A stretch of DNA of 64,000 nt from JBBQVZ01 sp963695975. GTDB taxonomy: Bacteria; Actinomycetota; UBA4738; HRBIN12. Positions 17,165-25,536 of the stretch are shown one piece after another (the stretch's first letter is position 1; each line of letters starts with the position of its first letter). The stretch covers positions 62,001 through 126,000 of the forward strand of contig CAVOIB010000011.1 of the NCBI GenBank assembly GCA_963695975.1, read 5' to 3'. The position numbers were made by a program, and so were the translations under genes. The notes beneath the pieces are model-generated. The model was not told the DNA's origin, did not search any database, and worked only from the letters and a program-made list of their open reading frames with translations.

Positions 17165-17914
17165 CTACAGCGATGCCATCAGTTCTTCGGCGATGTCGAA
17201 GTTCGCGTAGACGGCCTGGACATCATCCAGTTCCTCCAGCCCTTCGATCAGCTGGAGGACCTGTCGGGCCTCGCCGCCCTCGACTGGGATCGTGGTCTGC
17301 GGCAACATCGTGACCTCCCCCGAGGAGATCGTGACGCCTGCTTGCTCGAGCGACATGCTCACGCGCTTGAGGTCGGCCGCGTCCGAGATGATGTCCCACG
17401 AGCTCTCGGCGTCTCGGACATCCTCCGCCCCGGACTCGAGCGCGAGCTCCAGCAGGCGTTCCTCGTCGGGGGCCAGGCTCTTCTCCACAACGATCAGCCC
17501 TTTGCGCGCGAACATCCACGCCGTGCTGCCCTGCTCGCCGAGGTTCCCGTTGTGTCGGGTGAACGCGTGACGGATCTCCTGGCCCGTGCGGTTGCGGTTG
17601 TCGGTGAGCGTTCGGATCAGGAGCGCGACGCCGCCGGGCGCGTAGCCCTCGTACGTGAGCTCCTCGTACCGCGCTCCCGAGTCGTCCTCGCCGGTGCCAC
17701 GCTTGATCGCGCGCTCGATGTTGTCGTTGGGGACCGAGAAGCTCTTCGCCTTCTCAACCGCGGACGCGAGCGTCATGTTGCCGTCGATGTTGCCCCCACC
17801 TTCTCGCGCGGCGACCTCGACCGCCCGCAGGAGCTTCGCGTACATGTTCGACCGCTTGGAGTCGGTCGCTTCCTTCTTCCGCTTGATCGTCGCCCACTTG
17901 GAATGTCCGGACAT
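17165..17914 (-). CDS. yebC: YebC/PmpR family protein (TACO1-like)
   Basis: A 249-residue member of the YebC family, starting MSGHSKWATIKRKKEATDSK and containing NIERAIKRGTGEDD and YEGYAPGGVALLIRTLTDN. Family members were long annotated as transcription regulators; work on TACO1 and bacterial YebC links them to translation of difficult, e.g. proline-rich, sequences. The gene sits between pdxT and ruvC, a conserved actinobacterial arrangement. Confidence 0.96.
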   Translation of the reverse strand: MSGHSKWATIKRKKEATDSKRSNMYAKLLRAVEVAAREGGGNIDGNMTLASAVEKAKSFSVPNDNIERAIKRGTGEDDSGARYEELTYEGYAPGGVALLIRTLTDNRNRTGQEIRHAFTRHNGNLGEQGSTAWMFARKGLIVVEKSLAPDEERLLELALESGAEDVRDAESSWDIISDAADLKRVSMSLEQAGVTISSGEVTMLPQTTIPVEGGEARQVLQLIEGLEELDDVQAVYANFDIAEELMASL

Positions 17915-17918
17915 CTCG

Positions 17919-18476
17919 CTACGCCTTCCTCAACAGGTATTCGTGGAGCGCGGTCTCCCCGACCAGCTCCGGGTGGAAGGATGCCACGACGAGGTTCCCC
18001 TGCTCCAGGACGACCGGATGGCCTTCGTGCTCTGCGAGCACGCGCACACCGGCCCCGACGTCCAACACCCACGGCGCCCGGATGAACACGCCGCGCACCG
18101 GGTGGTCGATACCCTCGACATCGAGGTCCGACTCGAACGAGTCGACCTGTCGCCCGTAGGCGTTACGGCGGACCGTGATATCCATGAGACGGAACAGCGG
18201 ATCACCGCCTTCAACGCGCTCGGCGAGCACGATCATGCCGGCGCAGGTCCCCAGGATCGGCATGCCGGCCTTGGCACGCTCCCGGACCGGTTCGACCAGG
18301 CCATCGGCTCGCGCGAGCTTGCCGATCGTCGTTGATTCACCGCCGGGGATCACCAAGCACTCGACCTCGGCGAGCTGGGAGGCGGTGCGGACCTCGATCG
18401 CCGTGGCGCCGGCCTCGCCGAGCATCCGCGCGTGTTCCCGGAAGTCGCCCTGGAGCGCTAGGACGCCGGCCTTCAC
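17919..18476 (-). CDS. pdxT: Pyridoxal 5'-phosphate synthase glutaminase subunit PdxT
   Basis: Class I glutaminase that passes ammonia to PdxS for vitamin B6 synthesis. Starting at GTG 18476 gives KAGVLALQGDFREHARML, the normal family N-terminus, and 185 residues. It has LVIPGGESTTIGKLA, the nucleophile loop GTCAGMIVLA, and the catalytic histidine and glutamate in ASFHPEL. A TTG at 18497 would lengthen it by 7 residues and overlap pdxS, but it is less likely. It follows pdxS directly. Confidence 0.96.
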   Translation of the reverse strand: MKAGVLALQGDFREHARMLGEAGATAIEVRTASQLAEVECLVIPGGESTTIGKLARADGLVEPVRERAKAGMPILGTCAGMIVLAERVEGGDPLFRLMDITVRRNAYGRQVDSFESDLDVEGIDHPVRGVFIRAPWVLDVGAGVRVLAEHEGHPVVLEQGNLVVASFHPELVGETALHEYLLRKA

Positions 18477-18490
18477 CGGAACCGCCGCCC

Positions 18491-19378
18491 CTACCAACCG
18501 CGGGTCTGGAGGAGACCCTCCTCGCCGATCTCCTTGATGTCGAGACCGGGCATCGGATCGCCGAGGCCGCGTGAGACCTTGGCCAGGACGTCGGGGTCGT
18601 TGAAGTGCGTCGTCGCCTCCACGATCGCGCGCGCGCGAGGCGCCGGGTCCTCCGACTTGAAGATGCCCGACCCGACGAACACGCCGTCGACGCCGAGCTG
18701 CATCATCAGCGCCGCGTCAGCCGGCGTCGCCAGGCCACCGGCGGCGAAGTTCACCACGGGGAGCTTCCCGGTCGAAGCGACGTCGCGGACGAGCTCGACG
18801 GGTGCGCCGAGCTCTTTCGCGGCTCCGACGTATTGCTCGGGACGGAGCATAGAGAGCCATGCCATCTCGCGGAGCATCGTGCGTTGATGCCGCACGGCCT
18901 CGACGACGTTGCCGGTCCCCGCCTCACCCTTCGTGCGGATCATCGCGGCGCCCTCGGCGATCCGGCGGAGCGCCTCACCCAGGTTGCGAGCCCCGCACAC
19001 GAACGGGATGGTGAACGCCCATTTGTCGATGTGGAACTCCTCGTCCGCGGGGGTCAGCACCTCGGATTCGTCGACGTAGTCGACGCCGAGCGACTGCAGT
19101 ATCTGCGCCTCGACGAAGTGGCCGATGCGCGCCTTCGCCATGACCGGGATCGTGACGACCTGCTGGATCTCCTCGATCTTGGTGGCGTCGGCCATCCGCG
19201 CGACGCCGCCCTCCTTGCGGATGTCGGCGGGCACGCGCTCGAGCGCCATCACGGCGCAGGCTCCGGCGTCCTCGGCGATCTTGGCCTGCTCGGCGGTCGT
19301 GACGTCCATGATGACGCCACCCTTCAGCATCTCCGCCAGCCCAGCTTTCACCCGGAACGTTCCGGTTTCGCGCTCCAC
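18491..19378 (-). CDS. pdxS: Pyridoxal 5'-phosphate synthase lyase subunit PdxS
   Basis: A TIM-barrel enzyme making PLP from ribose 5-phosphate, glyceraldehyde 3-phosphate and ammonia. The 295-residue protein contains GGVIMDVTTAEQAKIAEDAG with a catalytic lysine region, CAVMALERVPADIRKEGGVARM, GEAGTGNVVEAVRH and LMQLGVDGVFVGSGIFKSEDP. It is first in the long minus-strand block; its promoter would lie in the 121 bases before 19500. Confidence 0.98.
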   Translation of the reverse strand: MERETGTFRVKAGLAEMLKGGVIMDVTTAEQAKIAEDAGACAVMALERVPADIRKEGGVARMADATKIEEIQQVVTIPVMAKARIGHFVEAQILQSLGVDYVDESEVLTPADEEFHIDKWAFTIPFVCGARNLGEALRRIAEGAAMIRTKGEAGTGNVVEAVRHQRTMLREMAWLSMLRPEQYVGAAKELGAPVELVRDVASTGKLPVVNFAAGGLATPADAALMMQLGVDGVFVGSGIFKSEDPAPRARAIVEATTHFNDPDVLAKVSRGLGDPMPGLDIKEIGEEGLLQTRGW

Positions 19379-19499
19379 CTCGGGCCCTCCTCTACACGAC
19401 TCCCCTGAGTGTACCGCCGGCCTTCGGTCGGTTCGCCGGGCGGTGGACGGTGATCGCCAGCGGACCCGCTCGCGCTAAGGTCGGAGATATGGGGGAGCG
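19379..19499. promoter_or_regulatory. Divergent intergenic region of pdxS and the 19.5 kb gene
   Basis: This 121-base spacer separates the leftward pdxS operon from a rightward gene. It must hold at least the leftward promoter for a very long operon. I see no convincing -10/-35 pair or operator by eye. The sequence GGGGGAG immediately before ATG 19500 can serve as the ribosome site of the rightward gene. Confidence 0.4.
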
Positions 19500-20249
19500 A
19501 TGAACGTCACGGGCCGTCTCGGCACCGGGGCGCGCCGAGCCCTCGCGCGGTCCGGCTGGGAAGCCAAGACGATCCTCGCGGAGCATCCGTCCGTCGCGGT
19601 GACACTCGCCAGGTGGCGGGGACACGGCGAGATCATCACGTCGGAGACCGAGATCGTGATCGAGGCGTTCGCGCGCAGCGCGCAGTCGTACGTGGTGGCT
19701 GCGTTCCGGCTCGCGCAGGAACCGCACGCGGTCCGCATCGCCCATCACACGCATTCGCCGTCGACCCTCATCGACGGCATGCGGCGCGGCACCCCAGCGC
19801 TCGTCATCGTGCGCGAACCGGTGGATGCGATCCTCAGCTATGTGATCCGCACACCGGCGATCTCCCTGCGCGGCGCCTTGCGCGGCTACGTCCGTTTCCA
19901 CCGACCGCTGCTCCCCTACCGAGACCGGTTCGTCGTAGCCACGTTCGGGCAGGTGACGGAAGACCTCGCAGCGGTAACCGCGCGCGTGAACGATCGGTTC
20001 GATACCTCGTTCGGCGCGTTCGACCCGACGGATGCCAACGTGAAGCGCGTCTTCGCGGAGATCGAAGCGGACGAGCGAACCCGGGCTCAGAACGACGACG
20101 AGCGCGAACGCGTTATCCCCCGCCCGTCCGCCGTCCGAGAGGAGCTGAAGGCCGGCCTGCTCGCCGCGTACCGTGCCGACGACCTCCGGACGTTGCGGCT
20201 CGAGGCGGAGCGCCTGTACGGCACGCTCGCGTCCGACGCCGGCGAGTGA
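19500..20249 (+). CDS. Sulfotransferase-like protein of unknown substrate
   Basis: A 249-residue cytoplasmic protein. EIVIEAFARSAQSYVVAAF (residues 51-69) resembles the 5'-phosphosulfate loop region of sulfotransferases. TPALVIVREPVDAILSYVIR (about 101-120) resembles the 3'-phosphate motif with the REPxxxxxS core, followed by RYVRFHRPLLPYRDRFVVATFGQV. Similar small proteins are annotated as sulfotransferase-family hypotheticals. The loop lacks the usual GxPRSG lysine/arginine spacing, so activity is uncertain. It stands alone on the plus strand. Confidence 0.55.
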   Translation: MNVTGRLGTGARRALARSGWEAKTILAEHPSVAVTLARWRGHGEIITSETEIVIEAFARSAQSYVVAAFRLAQEPHAVRIAHHTHSPSTLIDGMRRGTPALVIVREPVDAILSYVIRTPAISLRGALRGYVRFHRPLLPYRDRFVVATFGQVTEDLAAVTARVNDRFDTSFGAFDPTDANVKRVFAEIEADERTRAQNDDERERVIPRPSAVREELKAGLLAAYRADDLRTLRLEAERLYGTLASDAGE

Positions 20250-20258
20250 CCCCCCGCG

Positions 20259-21323
20259 CTACTTCTGGAACGCCGGCGCGGTTCCCTTCGGCAGGAGCTC
20301 GATCCAGGTGTTGCCGGGATCGAGCGGGATGAAGGTCCCGCCCTTGGTCTCGAACTTGGTCACCGCGCCCATCACCGGACGGATCCAGCGCCCCGGGATC
20401 AGGCGGCCGTTCCGTAGGACCCAGGCCTTCCCGCTCCCGGTGAGCGTCACCTCGGGCGAGGGATTCCCCAGGACGTCAACGAGGTTGCTCGCCGAGACGA
20501 CCACTTGCTGGATCACGACGTTCGTCGCCGTGATCGGCCGGCCGCTCTCGAGCGTCATGGGCGAGCCGTCCAGGAGCCGCTGCCAGGCATCGCGGGCCGG
20601 CAGCCACGTCCATGCCGCGGTGTTCGTGTAGGAGAACGTGAGCGTCACGCTAGATACGCGCCTGGATCCCCGCGGCACGGCCGGGTCGTAGGTGAAGACC
20701 CTGCGCGGTGCTCCTGCCTTCGACGCGTTCCTGCCCGCCTTCGCCCAGAGCTTCGACGTGTTCAGGAAGAGGTTGTGCGGCATCGCACGCGCGTCGTCCC
20801 GGGTGAACGCGGCCCCTCCCGTTGTCTCGTCGTAGCTGATCAGCGTGGACCGCCCGATGTCGTTCACGACCGCCCGCTGACCGCCGGAGTAGGACAGCAT
20901 CGAGTGCGGCCCGAACTGCAGCAGGACGCGTGGGTCGGTCATGCGCGCGCTCCGTACGGGACCCACCCGAGGCGACGACACGCATTGGTAGAGCGCCATG
21001 AAGCGGGTGATGCCGCCTTCAACCAACTCTTCGTACACGATGTCGGCGTTCTGGAGCCCCGCGAGCGGGTACGCGTCCGAGGTGTTCTCGACCTTGACGG
21101 CGAGTACCGGACGATGGGGGACGTTCCCCCCGTGCGCGGGGGTGCCCGTGAGCGGGCACGTTGGGGGTGACGGCGCTTGCTCGCGGCCCGTCACGGCGTC
21201 GACGGCGCGTTGGATCGGCGCAGGTGCGTGACCGGTGAGCGCTAGAGCGATACCTCCGACCGCGACGAGCGCGAACGCGCCCAACACGCTGATCACCAGC
21301 TTCCCGCGTCGCGTGAACGCCAC
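20259..21323 (-). CDS. DUF3048 (YerB-like) membrane-anchored extracytoplasmic protein
   Basis: A 354-residue protein beginning at GTG 21323, chosen because a near-perfect AGGAGG lies 8 bases upstream; the frame is open another 34 codons without signal. An N-terminal membrane segment (about residues 8-30, VISVLGAFALVAVGGIALAL) precedes the two DUF3048 halves: VENTSDAYPLAGLQNADIVYEE, ITRFMALYQ, GPVRSARMTDP, then FSYTNTAAWTWLPARDAWQR and the GRWIRP region. The role is unknown (B. subtilis YerB is a lipoprotein). It is last in an apparent lemA-htpX-DUF3048 group. Confidence 0.85.
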   Translation of the reverse strand: MAFTRRGKLVISVLGAFALVAVGGIALALTGHAPAPIQRAVDAVTGREQAPSPPTCPLTGTPAHGGNVPHRPVLAVKVENTSDAYPLAGLQNADIVYEELVEGGITRFMALYQCVSSPRVGPVRSARMTDPRVLLQFGPHSMLSYSGGQRAVVNDIGRSTLISYDETTGGAAFTRDDARAMPHNLFLNTSKLWAKAGRNASKAGAPRRVFTYDPAVPRGSRRVSSVTLTFSYTNTAAWTWLPARDAWQRLLDGSPMTLESGRPITATNVVIQQVVVSASNLVDVLGNPSPEVTLTGSGKAWVLRNGRLIPGRWIRPVMGAVTKFETKGGTFIPLDPGNTWIELLPKGTAPAFQK

Positions 21324-21452
21324 GTTGGAGACCTCCTGGCTCGACGGAGAGGTTCGTTGAGATGGGGTTCGAGGCTCCGAGCGGAGCCGGACGGTCATGC
21401 TACCGGCGGTCCCACCCCCGCTCAAACATCTCCCGTCAACTCGACCGGATCG

Positions 21453-22364
21453 TCACATCTCCTCCAGGCGGCGGATCCGCTCCTCGATCGGCGGATGCGT
21501 GGAGAAGAGCCGCTCCATGCGACCGGTTCCCTCGCCCTGCACGCGAGACGGCTGTTCCAACCACAGATGTGCGGTCGCGTTGTTCGCCGATCGCATCGCG
21601 TGCGGCGCGTCGCGGATCTTCTTGAGCGCGCTGATCAGCCCCGGCGGGTACCGCGTGAGCATCGCCCCCTGCGCGTCGGCGAGGTACTCGCGGTTGCGCG
21701 ACACAGCCAGCTGGATCAACTGCCCGAAGACCGGAGCGAGGATCAGCAGCGCGAAGCCGACCGCGAAGACGATCAGCTCCAGGCCGCCGCCGTTGCCGCC
21801 GTCGTTGTTGCTCCGCCGCCCCCCGAAGCCGCCCCACCACCAGCTCCGCATGAAGAACTCGGAGATGAGCACCATGGCGCCGATCACCGTAGCGACGAGC
21901 GTCCCGTACAAGATGTCGCGATCAACGACGTGCGACATCTCGTGGCCGATCACCCCCTCGAGCTCCACGCGGTCCATCGTTTCGAGCAGACCCTGCGTGA
22001 CGGCGATCGACGAGTGCTCGGGATCACGCCCCGTGGCGAACGCGTTCGGTGCCAGCTCGGGTACCACGTAGACCCGCGGCTTCGGCACGCCGGCCGCGAT
22101 CGCGAGGCCCTCGACGATGTTGTGCAACCTCGGCTGGTCCTCGGGCGTCACTTCCTTCGCGCGAGCAGACGCGAGGACCAGCTTGTCGCCGGAGAAGTAG
22201 GCGCCCAGCTGCAAGAGCACGGCGAGGAGGAGCGCGATCGCGAGGCCGGCCCATCCGGTGCCGTAGATCGACCCGACGACATACCCCACGACTCCCAGGA
22301 GCGCGAACGCGATGAACAGGAGCAGGAACGTCTTGCGTTTGTTCGACGCGATCTGCTCGTACAC
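21453..22364 (-). CDS. htpX: Membrane zinc metalloprotease HtpX
   Basis: M48-family protease for membrane-protein quality control. The 303-residue protein has two N-terminal transmembrane helices (about 13-30, 36-55), zinc motif VIGHEMSHVVDRD, two further helices, and the third ligand in SRNREYLADAQGA. A Gly/Asn-rich loop (GGFGGRRSNNDGGNGGG) sits between the later helices. It starts 3 bases after lemA, a common pairing. Confidence 0.95.
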   Translation of the reverse strand: MYEQIASNKRKTFLLLFIAFALLGVVGYVVGSIYGTGWAGLAIALLLAVLLQLGAYFSGDKLVLASARAKEVTPEDQPRLHNIVEGLAIAAGVPKPRVYVVPELAPNAFATGRDPEHSSIAVTQGLLETMDRVELEGVIGHEMSHVVDRDILYGTLVATVIGAMVLISEFFMRSWWWGGFGGRRSNNDGGNGGGLELIVFAVGFALLILAPVFGQLIQLAVSRNREYLADAQGAMLTRYPPGLISALKKIRDAPHAMRSANNATAHLWLEQPSRVQGEGTGRMERLFSTHPPIEERIRRLEEM

Positions 22365-22367
22365 GGG

Positions 22368-22916
22368 CTAGATATCCACCTGCACGGGCCCGCGGACCGG
22401 ATCCTCGATGTCGAAGAACGGCCGCGACTCGAAATGCCCCGATCGCGCGATCAGGCTCGCAGGGAACGCCTGGATCATCGTGTTCAACCGGGCTACCTGG
22501 TCGTTGTAGAACTGGCGGGCGTAGGCGATCTTCGACTCGGTACCGGTGAGCTCCTCCTGCAGCGCGAGGAAGTTCTGGTTCGCCTTCAGGTCGGGGTACT
22601 GCTCGGCGACGGCGAAGAGGCGACCGAGCCCGCTCGTGATCGCGTTCTCCGCCGTGGCTTGATCTTCCACCTTCGTCGCGTCCATCGCTTGCGAGCGGGC
22701 GGCGGTGACATGCTCGAACAACTCACGCTCGTGAGCGGCGTAGCCCTTCACGGTCTCGACGAGGTTGGGGATGAGGTCGTAGCGACGACGGAGCTGGACG
22801 TCGATCTGCGACCATCCGTTATCGACGCGATTGCGGAGCGACACCAACCGGTTGTAGCTGAGGATGGCCCATACGGCCCCGACGAGGAGGACCGCGATCA
22901 CGATCCAGATGGCCAT
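22368..22916 (-). CDS. lemA: LemA family protein
   Basis: A 182-residue protein with one N-terminal membrane helix (AIWIVIAVLLVGAVWAILSYN) and an extracytoplasmic four-helix bundle: LRNRVDNGWSQIDVQLRRRY, LIPNLVETVKGYAAHE, and the closing ARQFYNDQVARLNTMIQAFP. The function is not established, but lemA often pairs with htpX, as here. ATG 22916 is the family start; the longer open frame upstream is a shadow of the glycosyltransferase gene. Confidence 0.94.
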   Translation of the reverse strand: MAIWIVIAVLLVGAVWAILSYNRLVSLRNRVDNGWSQIDVQLRRRYDLIPNLVETVKGYAAHERELFEHVTAARSQAMDATKVEDQATAENAITSGLGRLFAVAEQYPDLKANQNFLALQEELTGTESKIAYARQFYNDQVARLNTMIQAFPASLIARSGHFESRPFFDIEDPVRGPVQVDI

Positions 22917-22923
22917 CACGCGC

Positions 22924-24027
22924 TTATCGTAGCGGTCCCAAGGCGACGGCCTGGGCGTACAGCTCCAGGATCCGTCCGGCAACGAGGGGCCAGTCGAACT
23001 CCCGTGCGCGCGCTCGACCCGCGGCCGAGAGCCGTGCGGCGACGGCCGGATCGTCGAGGATCCGCGCGACGGCGCTCTCGATCGCGACGGGGTCACGAGG
23101 CGGCACGAGGTACCCCTCCACCTCGTTGCGAACGACTTCGTCGTAGCCGGGGATGTCGCTCGCCACGACCGGCAGCCCTGCGGCCATCGCCTCAACGAGC
23201 ACGTAACCGAAGCTTTCTCCACCGACAGCGGTTCCCAGGAAGAGGTCGCACGCGGCCTCGTAGGGATGCAGATCCTCATTCGGGACGCGACCCAACATCG
23301 AGACCCGAGACCGGATGTCGAGCGGGAGTCGCGCGAGCGCGTCGCGCTCGGGTCCGTCTCCGATGACGACCAATCGGAGGTCCTCCCGCGTCGACGCGAG
23401 ACGTCCGAACGCGTTCACGGCCGTCGAGAACCCTTTGCGCTCGTCGAGGCGGCCGACGAACAGCAGCTTCGGTCCCGGGCCGAGATCGGCGGGATCGGCC
23501 GTCGCGAACCGCCCGACGTCGACACCGTTCGGCACGATATGGAACGTCCCGCCGATGCGGGGACCGATGAACCGCGCTGCTGCGCGCGAGACCGCGATCC
23601 GCACCCGGATCCGTCGGGACAGCCGCCGGATCAACGGCGCCGCGACGTCCAACAGACGCGAGCGCTCGGCACCTGAATGGAAGGTGGCCACGACGGGGGC
23701 ACGAGACGCGAGCGTGGCCCACATCGATGTGCTCGGGGTCTCGGGCTCGTGGACATGGACCACGTCGGGACGGAACGCGGCGATGGCGTCGCGCACGGCA
23801 GGGTACGACCACGGCCGCGGATCGATCGGAGCGTTAGACGCGTTGTACCTGAAGTCGACGGGGCGGCCCACGGGCTGAACCCAAGGCTGGTTGGCGCGGT
23901 GGCGCACCGGAGCGACGACCATCACCTCGTGCCCGAGACCGAGCAGCTCCTGCGCCAGGTCACGCACGTGAACCTGGACGCCGCCGGGGTCGTCCCAGGC
24001 GTACGGACAGGCGAGCGCGACCTTCAC
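22924..24027 (-). CDS. GT4-family glycosyltransferase, PimA-like phosphatidylinositol mannosyltransferase
   Basis: A 367-residue GT-B glycosyltransferase. The N-terminus VALACPYAWDDPGGVQVHVR matches PimA, with DVVHVHEPETPSTSMWA, NGVDVGRF, LLFVGRLDERKG, and the donor-site E-x7-E motif in GGESFGYVLVEAMAAGLPVV. In actinobacteria PimA adds the first mannose to phosphatidylinositol. The position after patA- and pgsA-like genes supports this, though the upstream synthase looks altered, so the acceptor is not certain. GTG 24027 overlaps the acyltransferase stop (GTGA). Confidence 0.85.
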   Translation of the reverse strand: MKVALACPYAWDDPGGVQVHVRDLAQELLGLGHEVMVVAPVRHRANQPWVQPVGRPVDFRYNASNAPIDPRPWSYPAVRDAIAAFRPDVVHVHEPETPSTSMWATLASRAPVVATFHSGAERSRLLDVAAPLIRRLSRRIRVRIAVSRAAARFIGPRIGGTFHIVPNGVDVGRFATADPADLGPGPKLLFVGRLDERKGFSTAVNAFGRLASTREDLRLVVIGDGPERDALARLPLDIRSRVSMLGRVPNEDLHPYEAACDLFLGTAVGGESFGYVLVEAMAAGLPVVASDIPGYDEVVRNEVEGYLVPPRDPVAIESAVARILDDPAVAARLSAAGRARAREFDWPLVAGRILELYAQAVALGPLR

Positions 24028-24941
24028 CGTTCCCAGCCGGGCTGGAACATGTGCCAGTCCGCCGGCGCGGCCGCGATCGCCTCCTCGAACGCGCGGGCCA
24101 TCTGGATGGTGAGCGCTTCGACGTCGCCTCGTCGATCGCCGGTCGGCTCGATGGAAAGGGGTTCGCTGATATGGATCCGCCAGCCACGCGGCGTCTGATA
24201 GGTCGGCGTGACCATCAGCGGAGCGCCGGTCGTGAGGGAAAGGAGCGCCGGACCCGCCGGCAGCCGCCTCGGCCGGCCGAACATCTCCACCTCGATCCCT
24301 CGGCCGCCGAAGTCGCGGTCGGCGACGAGGGCCACCATGCGATTCGCGGCGAGGACCGCTCCCAATCGCCTGCCGATGTTCGCGTCCGAGAGCCCGATGA
24401 TGTCGATCCCGATCGATCGGCGGTGCTGTAGGAACAGCTCGTAGAGACGTCGAGGCTCCAGCTCCTCGGCCACGGAGACGAGCGGGAGTCCGAGCGCGCT
24501 CATCCAGCGGCCCGCCGCATCCCAGTTGCCCATGTGCGGGAGCGCCAGGACCGCACCCTTCCCTGCCGCGTTCGCTTGCCACAGCCGATCCACGGTGTCG
24601 CAACTGACGTGCGCGAGGACCTCGGCGTCGGTGAGCTCTGTGAGATGGAACGCCTCCACCCAGAACCGCGCGTAGAGCGCGAACGCCTCCCGTGTCGACG
24701 ACTGCACGAGCGGATCGTCCGGCGCGCGACCCAGCACCTGCGCCTGATTCGCGGCGACGATCGCGCGCACACGGGGAGCCAGTCGGTAGGCCAGGCGGCC
24801 GGCCCGCGTGAAGATCGCGCGCGCCGTGTGTTCGGGCAGCGATCTGGAAATGGCTCCCAGCGCGCGGTAGGCAAGGATGACGGCGCGATCCTTGGGTGTC
24901 TCCCGGTCGACCAGAACGGAGAGGTCGGCCGAGATCGTCAC
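24024..24941 (-). CDS. Lipid A acyltransferase-family protein, PatA-like phosphatidylinositol mannoside acyltransferase
   Basis: A 305-residue HtrB/LpxL-family acyltransferase. The catalytic HX4D motif is visible in LALPHMGNWDAAG (about residue 128), and GRGIEVEMFGRPRRLPAGPA is the usual second block. In actinobacteria the homologue at this locus acylates phosphatidylinositol mannosides. The GTG start overlaps the pgsA-like stop by four bases, and its stop overlaps the glycosyltransferase start, giving a tightly coupled three-gene unit. Confidence 0.85.
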   Translation of the reverse strand: MTISADLSVLVDRETPKDRAVILAYRALGAISRSLPEHTARAIFTRAGRLAYRLAPRVRAIVAANQAQVLGRAPDDPLVQSSTREAFALYARFWVEAFHLTELTDAEVLAHVSCDTVDRLWQANAAGKGAVLALPHMGNWDAAGRWMSALGLPLVSVAEELEPRRLYELFLQHRRSIGIDIIGLSDANIGRRLGAVLAANRMVALVADRDFGGRGIEVEMFGRPRRLPAGPALLSLTTGAPLMVTPTYQTPRGWRIHISEPLSIEPTGDRRGDVEALTIQMARAFEEAIAAAPADWHMFQPGWER

Positions 24942-25468
24942 GCCCGCTCCTCCTTCGCCACCTGGCTCGTCCGAACGAGCGCGGCGGCGAGGGTGGCCCC
25001 TGCCGCCACCCACACGGTCCAGTCGAGCCAGCCGAACGCGAGGCCCGAGACGATCAGCGCGTAGCGGACGCCGCGGGTGACGTGACTCTCTTCGACGGTG
25101 TAGCGAAGCGCTGCACCCCGCGCGCGAACGTAGGACGACACGAAACTCGCGCAGAGCGCGACGAGGGCACCGGCCGCGATGTGGGGTGAGACCTCGCGCG
25201 TGGCCCAGGCGATCGGTGCCAGGATCACGCCGTCCCAGAGACGGTCGAGCAACTCGTCCAGCATACGGTCGAGCGCATCGCCGGCGCCGTGGTTGGCGCG
25301 GTGTCCGCCGATCAGCAGGAGGGTCGCCGAGATCCCTGCCGAAGCCGCAGCCTCCCGAGGTCGGAGCGCCAGCACGAGCACCCCGCCCGCAACGGCGAAC
25401 ACCGCTCCTAGCACCAAGGACAGGCGGGTGGCGGTGGTGCGGGGACGAGCCGGGACGTGGGTGGCCAT
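24938..25468 (-). CDS. CDP-alcohol phosphatidyltransferase-like protein with degenerate active site, at the pgsA position
   Basis: A 176-residue membrane protein with several hydrophobic segments (about 15-35, 42-53, 78-90, 95-110, 135-160). By position it should be phosphatidylinositol-phosphate synthase. The second half of the family motif is kept (MLDELLDRLWDG, the D-x3-D pair), but the first half (DxxDGxxAR) reads LLLIGGHRANHG. Both leading aspartates and the AR pair are therefore absent, and the conserved glycine before the third aspartate is Asp. No single frameshift restores the motif. It may be inactive or have a changed role. Confidence 0.65.
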   Translation of the reverse strand: MATHVPARPRTTATRLSLVLGAVFAVAGGVLVLALRPREAAASAGISATLLLIGGHRANHGAGDALDRMLDELLDRLWDGVILAPIAWATREVSPHIAAGALVALCASFVSSYVRARGAALRYTVEESHVTRGVRYALIVSGLAFGWLDWTVWVAAGATLAAALVRTSQVAKEERA

Positions 25469-25536
25469 CGGGTCGGCGCGAGCCTAGCACTCCCGTAGAA
25501 TCGCCCGAACCGGGACCCCGTTCGAAGGAGCGCCTG
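25469..25536. promoter_or_regulatory. Divergent promoter region of the pgsA-like operon and EF-G2
   Basis: Only 68 bases separate the two divergent genes, so both promoters must lie in or overlap this stretch. AAGGAG at 25525-25530 sits 6 bases before the TTG start of the EF-G2 gene and decides that start. No clear operator palindrome is seen. Confidence 0.5.
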
